64,000 bases of DNA from assembly GCA_025769875.1 (NCBI GenBank), contig JAGFNK010000177.1, positions 1 through 64,000 on the forward strand, in the 5' to 3' direction. The position numbers were made by a program, and so were the translations under genes. Under the pieces are notes generated by a model. That model made no database searches. It had not been told where the DNA came from and saw only the letters and a list, made by a program, of their open reading frames with translations. This stretch comes from Russula earlei. Lineage: Eukaryota; Basidiomycota; Agaricomycetes; Russulales; Russulaceae. This document shows positions 20,905 through 32,939 of the stretch, piece after piece. Position 1 is the stretch's first letter. Each line of letters starts with the position of its first letter.

Positions 20905-23900
20905 CATGAGCTTGTCCACCCGCAGGGGAATTTGTCTTTGAGTTCAAGTATTCTTTGAGTAGAGCCAGAGCATGAAGGTCAGCAGAATTGACCCATGAGC
21001 ACTCCAAAACCAGGTATCCTTCCCAATGAACAAGGTATTGTGTCCTTCCTCAGTACTTCCTGTCTCTGATGATAGCAGCAATTTCATATTTTTCTTCTCC
21101 TTGTACAATGTCAGGTGGTGGCCAGGTGAAAGCTTTGCCATATGCCCCTGTTTCAGTGAATGGCATGAGAAGATCCACATGAAACACATTGTGGATTTTC
21201 ATTGATGAGGGCAATTTGATGCAATATGCTACTGGTATGATTTGTTGTATCACCTCAAATGGCCCATAACACCAGGGGGCAAGCTTCTTTGATGGGGCCT
21301 TAACCACCAGATTACGTCCATCCAGCCACACAAGTTGTCCTTCTTTGAGCTTCCTTGGTTCTTCTGATGGTTTGATACATTTCAGAAGTTCCTCCTGTGC
21401 CCTGGATTGTACCTGTTCCATGATTTTGAGATGTGTTTCAGCCTCAGGAACAGATATGTCCATTGTTGTCCATTTGGCAGTTGGATTGAAACCAAGAAGA
21501 AGTTTGTGTGGTGTGTGCCTGGTGCCTTCATGTTGCCAAGTATTGTGAGCAAACTCAGAAATAGGAAGTAGTGTGTGCCAATCATTTTGCCATCTGTTTA
21601 TGAATTCCCTTAGATAAGTCTCTATCCAGAGGTTCATCCACTCAGTTTGTCCATCCGTACGTGGGTGAAAGGCAGTGCTCAAGTTTTGTTTGATCCCTGT
21701 GGCTTTACAGATGGCCCTGGCAAAGTTTCCTTTGAAACGGGGGTCCCTGTCAGAGATGATTCTCTTGGGAATTCTGAACCATGGAAATAGATTAGCCAGG
21801 TACTTGATGGCAACACCCAAACCATCTATGGTTTTATTGCAGGGGATAAACTTTGCGGCCTTTGAGCAGCCTTGATCGACAATAGTAAGAATGGAATCAT
21901 ATGATCTGGACTTTGGAAGATCCATGATAAGGTCCATTGAAACATATTGGAAGGGGCCAGCTGACACATTTGTATCAAATGGTTGGAGTGGCACATGTTT
22001 CAGGGTGGTGATGGCTTTAGATTCTTGACACTTAGCGCATCCCTTGACGTATTCTTCCACAAATAGATGGGGTCTAGGTCCTTCATATTCTCTTCTTATA
22101 AGATCCCAGGTATTAGCAATGCCAGGGTGTCCTCCCACTGGGGAATCATGGACTTCCTTCAAGATTTCCCATCATAAAACGGGGTCATCAGGCAGGTAAG
22201 TGCATAAGGGGAGTGACTTGTGTGAGTAAGCTTTGCGTGCAAAAGCTTCCTGGTTATCACCAAAGGTATGATTAAGAGTAGGAGCACAAGCTTCAGGGAC
22301 ATTTGCCATTTGCAAGTGCTCATTGAAGACATGATCAGGTAGGAGTGTGATGGCTTTGTTATGGATGTTTTCTCCTTTGTGATCAGGTCGTCGTGATAGA
22401 ATATCAGCAACAGTGTTGGACTTTCCAGGGATAGTCACTAACTTGAAGTTGTATTCCTGGAGAAGGGCCATCCACCTTGCTTGACATGGTGAAAGGTCCT
22501 GGGGTTTGCGGAAGTAGGCCAGATTGGCATGATCTGTGCGAATAGTTACTTCATGATGTGCCCCAAGTAGCCAGTGTCGATATTCTTTAAGGACAGATAC
22601 TATAGCAAGTGTTTCTCTGTCATGGATATCGTAGTTCCTTTCTGCTGGTAGTAGGGATCTTGAAAAATATACCAGAGGATGGATACCATCTTCAAATTGC
22701 TGAGATATAGTAGCTCCCAGAGCGAAAGAAGAGGTGTTGGCATCCACAATGAAAGGTTTGTTGAAGTCTGGGTTGCGAAGAACAGGGTAATGGGTGAAGA
22801 TATTCTTGAGAATATTGAACGAAGATTCTGTGTAATTATCCCAGACCCAAGGTTTGTTCTTCTTAGTGAGCCAGACTAGGGGTTGAACAATATCCAAATA
22901 TTTTGGAATGAAGTTGCGATAGTAGTTCCCAAATCCAAGGAAAGAGCATAGCTCATGTAGATTGGTAGGGGCTTTCCAATCATGAATTCCCTTGACTTTG
23001 ATTGGGTCCATCTTGATCATTCCTTTGCCAATAATGATGCCAAGATAGTCAATTTCTTCTTTGTGGAATTGACATTTCTCGGGTTTAAGGAAGAGGTCAT
23101 TATCTTGAAGCTTCTTAAAGATGTGAGTAACAAGGTCTTTGTGATACTCCCATCCTTTAGATGCTTGTGTGGCTATGATGCCATCATCCATGTAGATGTG
23201 GAACTCCATATCATGATGATTAAGTTCCTCTCTAAAGATATCATTGACCATAGACTGGAAGGTGGCAGGAGCATTAGTAAGACCAAAGGTCATCACCATA
23301 GGTTCAAATAAACCCTTATTTGTTTTGAATGCTGCCTTCCATTGATCACCGTCTTTGATGCGTATGTTGTTATAACCCCATCGTACATCGAACTTAGTGA
23401 AGTATTGTTTACTTCCTAAGTGAGTGATGATTTCTGGAATGAGAGGAAGGGGGGTTTTGTTTTCAACAGTGATTGCATTAAGACGTCTATAGTCTTGGAT
23501 GTAGCATTGTTTACCATCTTTCTTGCCTACAAAGAAGCAAGGAGAGGCGTATGGTGACTTTGAAGGACATATATATCCTTTTTCCAAGTGTTCCTTTAAG
23601 AATTCATCTTGGGCCTGTTGTTCCACTGGTGCAAGAGGGTAAATCTTGCAATTGAGCGTAGATGGAGCATCAGGGATTAGGTCTATGGCATGATCCCAAG
23701 GTTTGAAAGTAGGAAAGCAATGAGAGGCTTCTTCATAAAAAAGCCTTTCAAAGCGATGATAGTCAGGAGGGACTAGTAGGATCAAAGCGTGAGGGTATAG
23801 GAAGTCGCTTGATCCATTTGTCAGCATCCCAAGTAGAGGCTACAACAGTATCCTCAAGGGTTCCTTTGGTCCAATCAATAGTAGGGTTGGTAGCACGGAG

Positions 23901-24260
23901 GAATGGGAAGCCAAGAAGCATGTCATCAGTTGATATCTCAGCAATATAGAAACGCATTCAATATTCTTGTCCTTTAAATCAAATGTAAAGGTCGACTGCT
24001 TCGGTGACAGTTCCGGCTTTGTTGTGAGTACCATCTACATTGTGCATGACCTTTGGCTTTTGTAGAGTGGTAACTGGGAATTTATAACGAGTGATGATAT
24101 TCTTGTGGATGAAATTGTTGGTTGCCCCACTATTGAGTAGAGCAGTGAGATCAGCCCTTCGTCCACTAGTGCGTATTTGAACAGGAACCTTGATTGAATT
24201 GAGTCTTGCTACAAATACATCACTAGGGAAGACAGCTCGAATTAAGGCCGGGTAATTCAA
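20900..24260 (-). pseudogene. gypsy Pol polyprotein: protease, RT, RNase H, integrase, chromodomain
   Basis: The protease site reads LLNSGATNNFI (about 24150), so the catalytic Asp of the usual DSGA is Asn. Reverse transcriptase spans about 23690-23100 with FDVRWGYNNIRI and the catalytic YMDD (23195). RNase H follows (FIVDANTSSFALGA, 22750). Integrase begins with the HHCC zinc finger (HDSPVGGHPG, CAKCQ), then DLIMDLPKS, ISDRDPRFKG and TDGQTEWMN, the D-D-E core. The chromodomain (QYLVHWEGY, 21035; ALLKEYLN) ends at TAA 20900. TGA codons interrupt at 23979, 23958, 22172 and 21050, all in place of likely CGA, and a 1 bp shift lies near 23770 between PR and RT. The frame is shifted relative to gag and starts at the gag stop, so normal expression would need frameshifting or re-initiation. 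Confidence 0.9.
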
Positions 24261-26068
24261 GCTGGGGGAAAATCCACACTGTTATTGACCATGGCAGTAG
24301 CCCATGAGCAACATTGTTCTTCAGAATATCCAGACATTATAGCCGCAACTTCCTCAGGAGATGGTCCTTCATTATAAGTTTGTGTCTCCTGTTGAGTAGG
24401 TTGTTGGGTTAGTTGATCATCAGGAGGATTTTCCTGATAATATTTGGTTGGTTGTTCGTCAGTTTGAGCTAGGCGAACATGGGTGTCGACCTGTTCTTCA
24501 GGGTAGTACAGTTCCTGGTATTCATCTGGTTCTATAACTTCAACCAGATGTGTTTTCATAGGAACTGATTTGAAGGTGGTCGACTCATTAGGACAATTGC
24601 GTGTGACATGTCCTTGTTTAGAGCAAAAGAAGCAACAACCTTCGACTTGGTGTTGTTTCTTCTCTTGCTCAGTAGTGGCCGCTCTAGCGTGGTCAACATC
24701 CATTGGAACAACTTGATTGTTGGCCCTAGGAATAAATTGACCTATAGGGTTCCTTGGTACAAAGGTAGGATTAACCCTAGGAGGCGGTCCAGGAGGAGGG
24801 CGGAATGTAGTGTTGGTAGGGCAGAAGTTAAGGAATTGTTGGGGATTACATGCGATATTGCATATATCTCCCATATAGCTTTGCCTGACAGCATATTTGT
24901 TGTGTTCCTTTCTAGCTGCCTCGGTCCATTCCGCAAAATTGGTAGGTAGGGTTTCCCTTGATAAGACATTATTAAGGAGTGGCCTACTAAGACCTCTAGC
25001 AAAATAGTCTAGAGTTCCATTTGCATTTAGGTTGTATCCTGCGTTGTTGGCAAGGTTGGTAAAGGTGGCAATATAAGAGTCCAGGTCAGGTCCTTGTTGC
25101 CTTAGAACAGCTAGTTTGTTGAACGTGTTTTGCCTTTTATTAGTATCAGTGAAGGCATCATTAAACGCAGTTCTAAAGTTGTTCCATAGAGCTTCATCAG
25201 TCCTGAGTATTCCAAGAGTGTTGACACTATTGTTGACTGTTTCCAGTTGAATATCAACCCAATGATCCACATTAGGGCCTCTTATAAAGGATAGACAAGC
25301 ATTGACTCGTCTATAGGGATTGTTGAAGAGAGAGTTTTCATCATTCATATTGCGAAAGATGGCAAACTCTCTCATGAATTTGGAGGATTGGGAGCGGTCT
25401 CCATCAAAGATAGATGGTGGGTTTCCCCTGACCACTCCATTAGAAGAGATTGGGACTATGGCAGCCATAGCTGGAGGAGGTGGAGTAGGAGGTGAAGGTG
25501 GAGTAGGAGGGGTAAGAGGTCTAGGAGTGGGTACACGAGTGATACCAAAGATCCTTTGTGGTACAGGAAGTGGTTCAGGTGCTGGCGCGGCTTCTACAGC
25601 TAGATGTATAGGAGATAACCTAGGTGAAGGTTGTCTGGTTTGAGGTCAAGAGGAAGGTCGTTCATATTCTTCTGCCGAAGATAAACAATGTCTTCCAGGA
25701 GAGGGTGAAGGTTGATATTGAAAGAGTTGGTACTGGGGGTCTGATTGATCCCAAGTTCCTAAACCATGTTCTTCATTGTTGAGAACAAGGCCTTTGTGAG
25801 TGGTGTATTCAAGGTTAAGTCCAACTTCCTGTCTATCAAGTTTATACCAACATCCGTTGATAAATTTGATAGGGTGATAAAGGTTTTTGATGAGGAGGTA
25901 GTATCCTACTTCGGGTTCGTCGGGATGCCAAAAGGCTTTACCAGTGATACATTCAGGTAGATTGTCTTGGTTACATCGAGTGACAGCTCAGTGTTGAAGA
26001 GGGTTAGATGAGGAAGCTGGTTCGATAGAGGGTTCAGGGATGACAAGAGTATTCGAGGTAGAAGCCAT
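24257..26068 (-). pseudogene. gypsy Gag with CCHC zinc knuckle
   Basis: From ATG 26068 (MASTSNTLVIPEPS) to TGA 24257, 604 codons with two internal TGA codons (25988 and 25646), each where CGA would fit. The N-terminal third (GKAFWHPDEPEVGYYLL) is not a domain I know. A Pro-rich linker follows near 25500. The capsid-like core has FDGDRSQSSKFMREF and YFARGLSRPLLNNVLS. The nucleocapsid knuckle is CFFCSKQGHVTRNCP (about 24620). The tail is Gln/Glu-rich. Translation could also start at ATG 25468, downstream of both stops, giving an intact 403 aa capsid-nucleocapsid; I prefer 26068 because the open frame and composition continue to that point. Confidence 0.85.
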
Positions 26069-26092
26069 GGTGAAACATTAAGCTTGGTCTGA

Positions 26093-27583
26093 TGTCATGG
26101 TAACTAGCTGTGTCAGTTCACAAGTGTAGAAACAGTCGATGATAGAGAGGTGTTCAAGAAACGGGCTGGTTCCCATGTGTAAAAATAAGGATCCCTGCAG
26201 CAGTTGAAGTGTTTTATGCTAAACAGGTTATGGCCAATAGACCCTTCCTAGTACGACTCAGTCCATTGAGAAGCTAGGGTAAGTTTGTAATGGGATAGAC
26301 TAGGGCTGGTTCCACTAGCTATATGCGTTCAAGTCCGTCGGGGACCTTGAACAACGCAGAGAGAGTAGAGGAAGGTAGGTCTTAAAGGAGGAGAGCTCTT
26401 CTCAGGGGAGTGAAGAGAGACTCTTAGGGAAGGAAGAGAAAGGCGACGAGTAGATGGTGGATGGTGTGTGAAGAGTTGATGAAATGGAGAGGTGGATGTG
26501 GTTTGAGGATTAGGAGCGAAGTGGGTTGCAGGAGAATATGTTGGACAAGAGTAGGTGTTGTAAACTACCCCTTTGTCGGTTTGTCCATTGTTGTTTCTTC
26601 TTTTGTTATCCTTGTCTCCGTGGTTACTGTTTCATCCCTTGATGGTGATCCCCTATTGTTTCACCTATTGTGTTTCACTTGTTGTGTTTCATCTATTGTG
26701 TTTCACTTATTGTTGAGTTACTTTTGCCATTGGTTTACCTTTATCTATTGTTCTGCTTATGGTACTGTACAGCCTCGCCACATACAGTATTTAAGCGCCT
26801 GTAAAAGCTGGGGAATGCCCCAAGCTTAGCTTTGTCCCATTCCCTGTCGCATCCCTTGCCCTATACTCTCTCTCAATCACAACTTGCTTGTGCTGGCCTA
26901 TACTCTGCTGAACCTAAGCACACCTCAAGGAACCCTTGTGTTCCTCTTCCTCCTCTGCCTCTCTCTCATCGTCCTCCTCTTCTGTGAAACCAGGAGATCG
27001 ACTCTGTCTGCGGACTGAGTCATTGTCTGACTCAGCCTTGAGACGCTAAAACTCCCAACCGGTCTCTTTGAGCCGGCCCCACTGAACCCTTGAACCAAGT
27101 CACAGGGACTTGGCCCCACCAAACCTTGAGCTAACGCTCTAACGGCCGCGACGCCGTAACAGTAGGTTGGATTCTACAAGAGACCAAGCTTAGGGCTTTG
27201 GTCACAAAGTACTGAGCTTATATATACAGGAGAAGCGCAGCAATAGCTGCACTTTGACTGTGCTACTAGTATAGTAGGAGTCATAACAAGTAGGAGTCAT
27301 AGGAATGAGGCCACGAATGAGTCAGAACCAAGTAACTGTGCTGCACAGTAAGTGCGCAGCATTGCACAGTCAAAACTAAGAAGTGAATATAAATGGAAAG
27401 AGAACCAAACAAAGGGAAAGTAACAGCAATCCAGTGTTACCTGGACGTGTATGGATCACATGATAACATAGAAGGGATCACAAGACATAAGAGATCACGA
27501 GACCAGTAAACAAAGGGACATACGAAAGCAAGCAGTCCATAATGAAAGGTAAGAAGTAAACGTAAAAGGAAAATGGTGTAACA
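26093..27583 (-). repeat. 5' LTR of the gypsy element, interrupted by a C LTR
   Basis: TGTCATGGTAACTAGC to AAATGGTGTAACA; 880 bp once the 606 bp C LTR and one TSD copy are removed. Next to it, on the minus strand, TGACATCAGACC matches 9 of 12 bases of the initiator-Met primer site TGGTATCAGAGC, so a degenerate primer site overlapping the LTR end is possible. Confidence 0.88.
26556..27161 (-). mobile_element. solo LTR, family C, inside the gypsy 5' LTR
   Basis: A 606 bp LTR, TGTTGTAAACTACC to CGACGCCGTAACA, TSD GTAGG (26551-26555 and 27162-27166). It is younger than the gypsy LTR that it interrupts. Confidence 0.92.
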
Positions 27584-29190
27584 CCCAAACTGCAATGAGA
27601 TTCCTTACTCATTTCCTTATCAAGCCTTCAAATACATGCAATCTTCAGGATTTCCACCTTCTTCTCCATGGGTCCAATCTGCTTCTGCTGGCCTCTGAGG
27701 TCATCAAAATGCACCAATTGTTTAACATCCTACCACTCACATGACTGCACTTTGCAGGATTCAGTTCTGTGGATTGTCTTCCTTCCTCCATTGTTAAGAT
27801 CTGACTGATCTTGTTACTGACTCTTAGTGAAAGAGTTGCTTGATTTAGTCCAAGCACTAGACTTTGAATCCTTTGATATTATCTCAGGAAGAATAGATGT
27901 AAGAGAAGAGAGGGGCCTCTTTCACTTAGAGCTATCACTTTAGTTTGTTTAGAGTGTTGACAAGATGATTGTTTCTTGTAAAAGAGTAAGTCAAGTGTAA
28001 GGCTTGACTTCTTGGTACAGCAGAGTATTTATACAATATCTTGACAACGGCTGATCCAATCTGTATGAAACTTGGGGTGCACATAGCTGAGGACCAGTAG
28101 TATCGAAAAACGTAGAGCGCAATTCGAAAGTATCAGAAATGACTCACGCGTGAGTCATCCTTTCCTAGTATCTGTCATCAAACAGTAAGCGGTGAGTAAT
28201 CAATCAATAAGCCAACCACTAAGCAAATCACTAAGCAATCACTAAGCAGAAGTAAGCACAGATGAGTCATCAAAGCATAGGTAAGCAGATGAGAACACAG
28301 AATGCCAGAATCCTAACATCCATCATCTTATGAAGCAGAGCATGCAGCTCTCACACAATTAATTTACTTGATATTTCATCTGAATATGCCTTTGCTCCCA
28401 AAATCACAATGGGGATTCTCAAGCACTCACCTATCAAGTCCCTGTTCCTTTGCATAGTATCTTTGAAACCCTCCCACTGGACCACTTTACTTGGTGAGCT
28501 CAACATGACATTTCTCAAGAAACTTGTTCTTAAAGGGGATATCCCAGGACCAGTGCTCATTTCTTTTCTAACCAAGCATAAGGGCCTTAAGAGCATCTGT
28601 ATCCAATGCAATGTGCCATTGGATCCACATTTGACCTAGCTGTCAGACTTTCCTACCCAATCTTTTGACCCTTTGTGCTCCATTGAGGATTTGCTGTGAC
28701 ATTGGAGAGTGACTGGGTAACTTGTCAAGCCTTTACAACCTAGAAGTGGAAATGAGCCAATTTCAACTGCATGATCCTACCTTTCTTTGTCTCTTGCAAA
28801 TTGTGAGCCAGTTCCAGAACCTTGACCATCTTGGGCTTCAAATTTTTCCAACTTTGCCATCTGCCTCACTGCATACAAGCCTGAGCCACTATGATAGTGA
28901 TGGTTACCCAACTCATGAGCTAAGACAGATCTGCACTCTGAGTTGGTTCCTGGACCAGGCTTGCTTATCACATAGAGATATGGTATGACCTTACCACATT
29001 TTCATCTTCCATGTCTTACCCATATAACAGGACATCATGTGTGCCTATGTAAGATCCTTTCCAATGGTAGAAAGGGTTTATTGGGAAGATGCAGGTGGTA
29101 AGTTGGGGATGGATGTCCTTGATGCACTATATAGGGCAGCAAAGCCCATGCTTCATACTGTGATTGCCAAATTTGGTGGTCTCTCTTAGA
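27584..29190 (+). pseudogene. degenerate leucine-rich, F-box-like host gene remnant
   Basis: Pieces in all three frames read as ordinary protein with leucine-rich spacing: CNLQDFHLLLHGSNLLLLAS (27640), GILKHSPIKSLFLCIVSLK and FLKKLVLKGDIPGPVLISFL (28410-28560), LEVEMSQFQLHDPTFLCLLQ (28740) and YVRSFPMVERVYWEDAGG ending at a stop near 29190. This resembles the large F-box/LRR-like families of basidiomycetes, but no F-box is visible, so the name is tentative. It is broken by stops and frameshifts and by a B LTR at 27792. Its left part is missing, cut at the gypsy LTR. Exon boundaries could not be assigned. Confidence 0.4.
27792..28318 (-). mobile_element. solo LTR, family B
   Basis: A 527 bp LTR with TSD TCCAT (27787-27791 and 28319-28323). 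On the plus strand it runs TGTTAAGATCTGACTG to CAGAATCCTAACA. Confidence 0.9.
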
Positions 29191-29494
29191 TGAATATGTG
29201 CACACATGTGTGATAATGACTTGGCAGGTCATTCATGTCAATGTCAATACTTTCCTTGGTTTATTCTGTGTGTGAGAATTTGCATGAAAGCACATATGTG
29301 CATATATCTGTCATTGGGGAGATTGATCCCATTGGCTGATTATCACCATGTAATGAGTAGACTGTTCTTATTTAAAATTTGGTGTCATATCTGTGGATGC
29401 ACTTTATGTCTCAATTTATTTAATACAAATTTATGTATCAACATACACCATTGTGTTAAGTTTATCTAAGTCTGCTAAGGCTAAATTGATCAGA

Positions 29495-30104
29495 TGTCAT
29501 GAATTACCCCCTTCTTGGTTCATTGCTAAACTCTTTTTGTTATTGTTTACTTTTACTATTGTTCTCCTCCATCACCCTCATCCCCTTGGTTACCGTTTCA
29601 TCCCTGGATGCTGATGGTCCCTTATTGTTTCACCTATTGTGTTTCACCTATTGTTTGAGTTCCTTTTGCTACTGGTTTACCTTTATCTATTGTTCTACGT
29701 ATGGTACTGTACAGCCTTGCTAGATACAGTATTTAAGCACCTGTAAAAGCTGGGGAATGCCCCAAGCTTAGCTTTGTCCCATTTTCTGTTGCATCCCTTT
29801 GCCCTGTACTGTCTCTCAATCACAACTTGTGTTGTGCTGGCTTATACTCTGCTTGACTTAAGCTCATCACAAGGAACCTTCATGTTCCTCTTCCTCCTCT
29901 GCTTCTCTCTCATCACCCTCCTCTTCTGTGAAACCAGGAGATCAATTCTGTCTGCAGATTAGGTCATCCTTGACTTAGTCTTGAGACACTAAACCCCTGA
30001 ACTGGTCTCCTTGAGCCGGCCCCACTGAACCCTTGAACCAAGTCACAGGGACTTGGCCCCACTGAACTCTGAGCTAACGCTCTTATGGCTGCGACGCTGT
30101 AACA
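29495..30104 (-). mobile_element. solo LTR, family C
   Basis: A 610 bp LTR, TGTCATGAATTACCCC to GCGACGCTGTAACA, with TSD TCAGA (29490-29494 and 30105-30109). Confidence 0.92.
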
Positions 30105-30551
30105 TCAGATGAATTAAGTATATACAAGCTGAAGCTTGCTTGGGCTTTGCCCAAGGGGTGTGCCTTCGGCAGGCCATGAGCATTCTCTTCATGTGTAATC
30201 CTTTTTTGGATAAAGGGAGAGGAGGTATATCATAATCCCACAATCATCACCATATGTAATCCTTTTTACTTATAAGGCCTATTTTAGCAGTTATTTTAGT
30301 AGTTATATTGGTGATCTCTGAAAAAACCTTGAGTTTCATTTTGGGTTCAAAATTCTGTTTCTAAAAGGCCCTAATATGCCTTTAGTACATTACTGGGTAT
30401 AATCCCTTTTTGGGTGAATGTGTAATCTTCATGTCATCTAGCAGAACAATCCATGTCAATACACTAAATCTCAACCAAAAACAGAACTCTTACCATGATC
30501 CTATCAATGACAGCAGTTCATATGGCCAAGTCAACTGCCAATCAGTATGTG
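30105..30551. other. spacer between two C LTRs, no gene seen
   Basis: AT-rich sequence in which 'tgtaatccttttt'-like phrases recur near 30200, 30255 and 30400. No coding similarity or terminal repeats were recognised. Confidence 0.4.
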
Positions 30552-31160
30552 TGTTACAGCGTCGTGGCCGTAAGAGCATTAGCTCAAGGTTCAATGGGGG
30601 TCAAGTCCCTGTGACTTGGTTCAAGGGGTTCAGTGGGGCCAGCTCAAGGAGACTGGATCAAAGGTTTAGCGTCTCAAGGCTGAGTCAGACAATGACTCAG
30701 TCCACAGACAGAGTTGATCTTCTGGTTTCACAGAAGAGGAGGACAATGATAGAGCAAGAGAGGAGTAAGAGGAACACAAGGGTTCCTTCTAGTGTGTTGA
30801 TGTCAAGCAAGATAAGAGCCAGCACAAGCAAGTTGTGATTGAGAGAGGATACAGGACAAAGGGATGTGACAGGAGATGGGACAAAGCTAAGCTTGGGTCA
30901 TTCCCCAGCTTCTACAGGTGCTTAAATACTGTATGTAGTGAGGCTGTACAGTACCATATGCGGAACAATAGATAAAAAGTGAGCCAATAGCAAAAACAAC
31001 TCAACAATAGGTGAAACACAATAGATGAAACATAGTAGGTGAAACAATAAGGGACCATCAGCATCAAGGGATGAAACGGTAACCAAGGGGACAAGGGTGA
31101 CCAAAGAGAACAATAACGGAAGAGGTTAGGGATGAACTGACAAGGGGGTAGATCACAACA
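30552..31160 (+). mobile_element. solo LTR, family C
   Basis: A 609 bp LTR, TGTTACAGCGTCGTGG to GTAGATCACAACA, with TSD ATGTG (30547-30551 and 31161-31165). It is inverted relative to the C LTR at 29495, only 447 bp away, so the pair could form a long hairpin. Confidence 0.92.
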
Positions 31161-31611
31161 ATGTGTCTTTGATGTTAATCACTCAACCAACCATAGTGAT
31201 ACAGCTCAGCTCCAGTTAAACTGGCAACTCATTTATTATATCAATGGAAAATGAAAAAAAATATCTTATGAAATCATTACATTATATCCACTGAAAGTAA
31301 CATAGTCAACTGGTTTGCATTTGGTGACACATCTACATGGTGAAGGAAATGATGGGCTGAGAGCTGGCCAAGAAAATGCACATAACTCGAAGCGTGACAT
31401 TGCGCATGAGGAAGCCGTCACATGACAGCAGGGTTTGGTGTGGGTGTGGACATTGGCTGGTCGCACATCCTTCGGTCAGAAGTGGGTGTTACATTGAAAA
31501 AGCCAGCTGGAACTGGCAAGTCAGGCAAGAACACATAAGAAAAGGAAAGAAGAAAAAAGAAAAAAGGGAAAATGAAAGAAAAGTACCTGAAAGCCAGAAC
31601 ACTGTGCGGTC
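31161..31611. other. spacer, no gene seen
   Basis: Ordinary AT-rich sequence leading into the 110 bp tandem repeats, with a purine-rich run (AAGAAAAGGAAAG-like) near 31540-31580. No coding similarity recognised. Confidence 0.35.
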
Positions 31612-32005
31612 AGTGGCATTGGGCAGGACTGTTTGGCCTTCATTTTGGGGTGCGCCTTTTTCTCGGGAGAATGTGTTCACAAAGGCAATCACAATTGCGC
31701 AGCATGTGCTGGCATGATGGAGACGGCAAGGGAGTGGTGTTGGGCTGGGCCATTCGGCCTTCATGTGGTGTGTCAATTTGTTGAGAGGGTGTGTGTGATG
31801 GCACAGCATGCATTGAGGGCAGGATGATGAAGGTGGGGGAGTGGCGTTGGGCTGGACCATTCACCTTTGTGTGCGTCAGTTGTCAGGAGAACACACACGT
31901 GAAGGTGATTGCAGTCATGTGGCATGTGTTGGCAGGATGATGGAGGCTGGGAGGGAGTGGCATTGGTGGGGCCGTTCAGCCTTCATGTGGTGTGTCGAAC
32001 TCACA
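31612..32005. repeat. imperfect tandem repeat, unit about 105-125 bp, about 3.4 copies
   Basis: Units begin near 31612, 31735, 31840 and 31957. They share a core like AGTGGCATTGGGC, then CATTCGGCCTTCATGTGGTG, and (in full units) a later GGCAGGATGATG. Divergence between units is considerable, so the array is old. Confidence 0.7.
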
Positions 32006-32939
32006 TATATGAAAGAAAAAGAGAAAAAAGGGAACACACACGTGCACAGTTTAATGTGCAATAATTGTGCACGTGTTTCTTGCCATCCAGGTATCAAGTG
32101 AGGGGATTGTACCATCGAGTGTGGAGGGGGAAGTCTTAGGTTACATAACTTGGGAACTGAGCTGCCCTCTCTTAAGCATTCAACTAAGTTCTAATTGTTT
32201 GGGTTGACATATTTACAATAATGCGATGCATGAGGAGAGGGCAACAAATCAATCAATTGTTTTAAAATAATTTGTAATCTGAGCTGAGTCAATTCAGTGG
32301 TCAATATATTTCACCTTTATTGACCACTGAGTTGAGTTTTAGTGGATTGGACTTATCCATTCCTGTCTGTTGTGTGTGTGATTGAAGCACTGTCTTGTGG
32401 ACACAATCTCCCTTTTTGGTAATTGTCACATGATCCATCCAACTGCGATTTTTCAAAAGCTGACCGCTATCACACCACGTGATGTCGGCACGGTTTGCTG
32501 AGCCCCTACGTACTCGAACGATCGTGTTCGTATCACCCGGCAGAATTTAACAGATGGCACCTTAGCTGCAAATTTGAAATGTTAGGGCCAAGGTGCCCAC
32601 CTTCCTTCCCAACAGTCAGTCCCGGGATTGTGAGAAATTGGGTTATCGCCCCGAATTTGGCCTTATTTAGCCTGTCAAGAACGCTTTTGGCCAGAACCCT
32701 CCTATTTTTCTTTATCACACTAGCAACGCAACTGGCAACCTGGCGACGCATTACTACTCTTCTTCTTCCCCCCTTTCTACCTGACACACCTGTGCAACGC
32801 CGGGCGTCGCAACGCGTGTCCTCCAAATATCTATCGGCGACCATAGACGACATTCATTCCTGTGCATATTTAGGGCTATTTCGAGTTCTCTCTCTCACCT
32901 TCACTGCAGCAACTGCTGGCTTTCTTTCCGAAGTCCGTC
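32006..32939. other. probable upstream region of the 33 kb host gene
   Basis: Composition changes from transposon-like AT-rich to GC-richer, CpG-containing host sequence at about 32450. The last 450 bp before the ATG are pyrimidine-rich (for example CTTCTTCCCCCCTTTC near 32762), as is common in fungal promoters. No TATA box or RNA gene was recognised. Confidence 0.35.

Larger units (their letters stand above)
18665..27583 (-). mobile_element. Ty3/gypsy chromovirus with both LTRs and a third ORF
   Basis: Two 880 bp LTRs (18665-19544, and 26093-27583 after removing a nested C LTR) bracket a 6.5 kb internal region read on the minus strand: gag (24257-26068), pol (20900-24260; PR-RT-RNase H-IN-chromodomain) and an additional ORF (19565-20761) before the 3' LTR. 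The domain order with integrase after RNase H and a chromodomain places it among chromoviruses. LTR differences are mostly C/T or G/A transitions at former CpG sites. All in-frame stops found are TGA at likely CGA sites. The outer flanks (GTAAG at 18660-18664 and CCCAA at 27584-27588) do not match, so the element probably arose by recombination between two copies. Confidence 0.9.

Noticed and set aside
19639..20919. Stop-free 426-codon frame overlapping the third gypsy ORF
   Set aside because: It is Pro/Ser low-complexity and lacks domains, while the other frame carries the zinc knuckle and ordinary protein text; openness here follows from codon composition. It also begins at a non-ATG codon.
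18665..27583. A simple full-length gypsy insertion with TSD
   Set aside because: Flanks GTAAG and CCCAA do not match, and each flanking sequence lacks its continuation on the other side.
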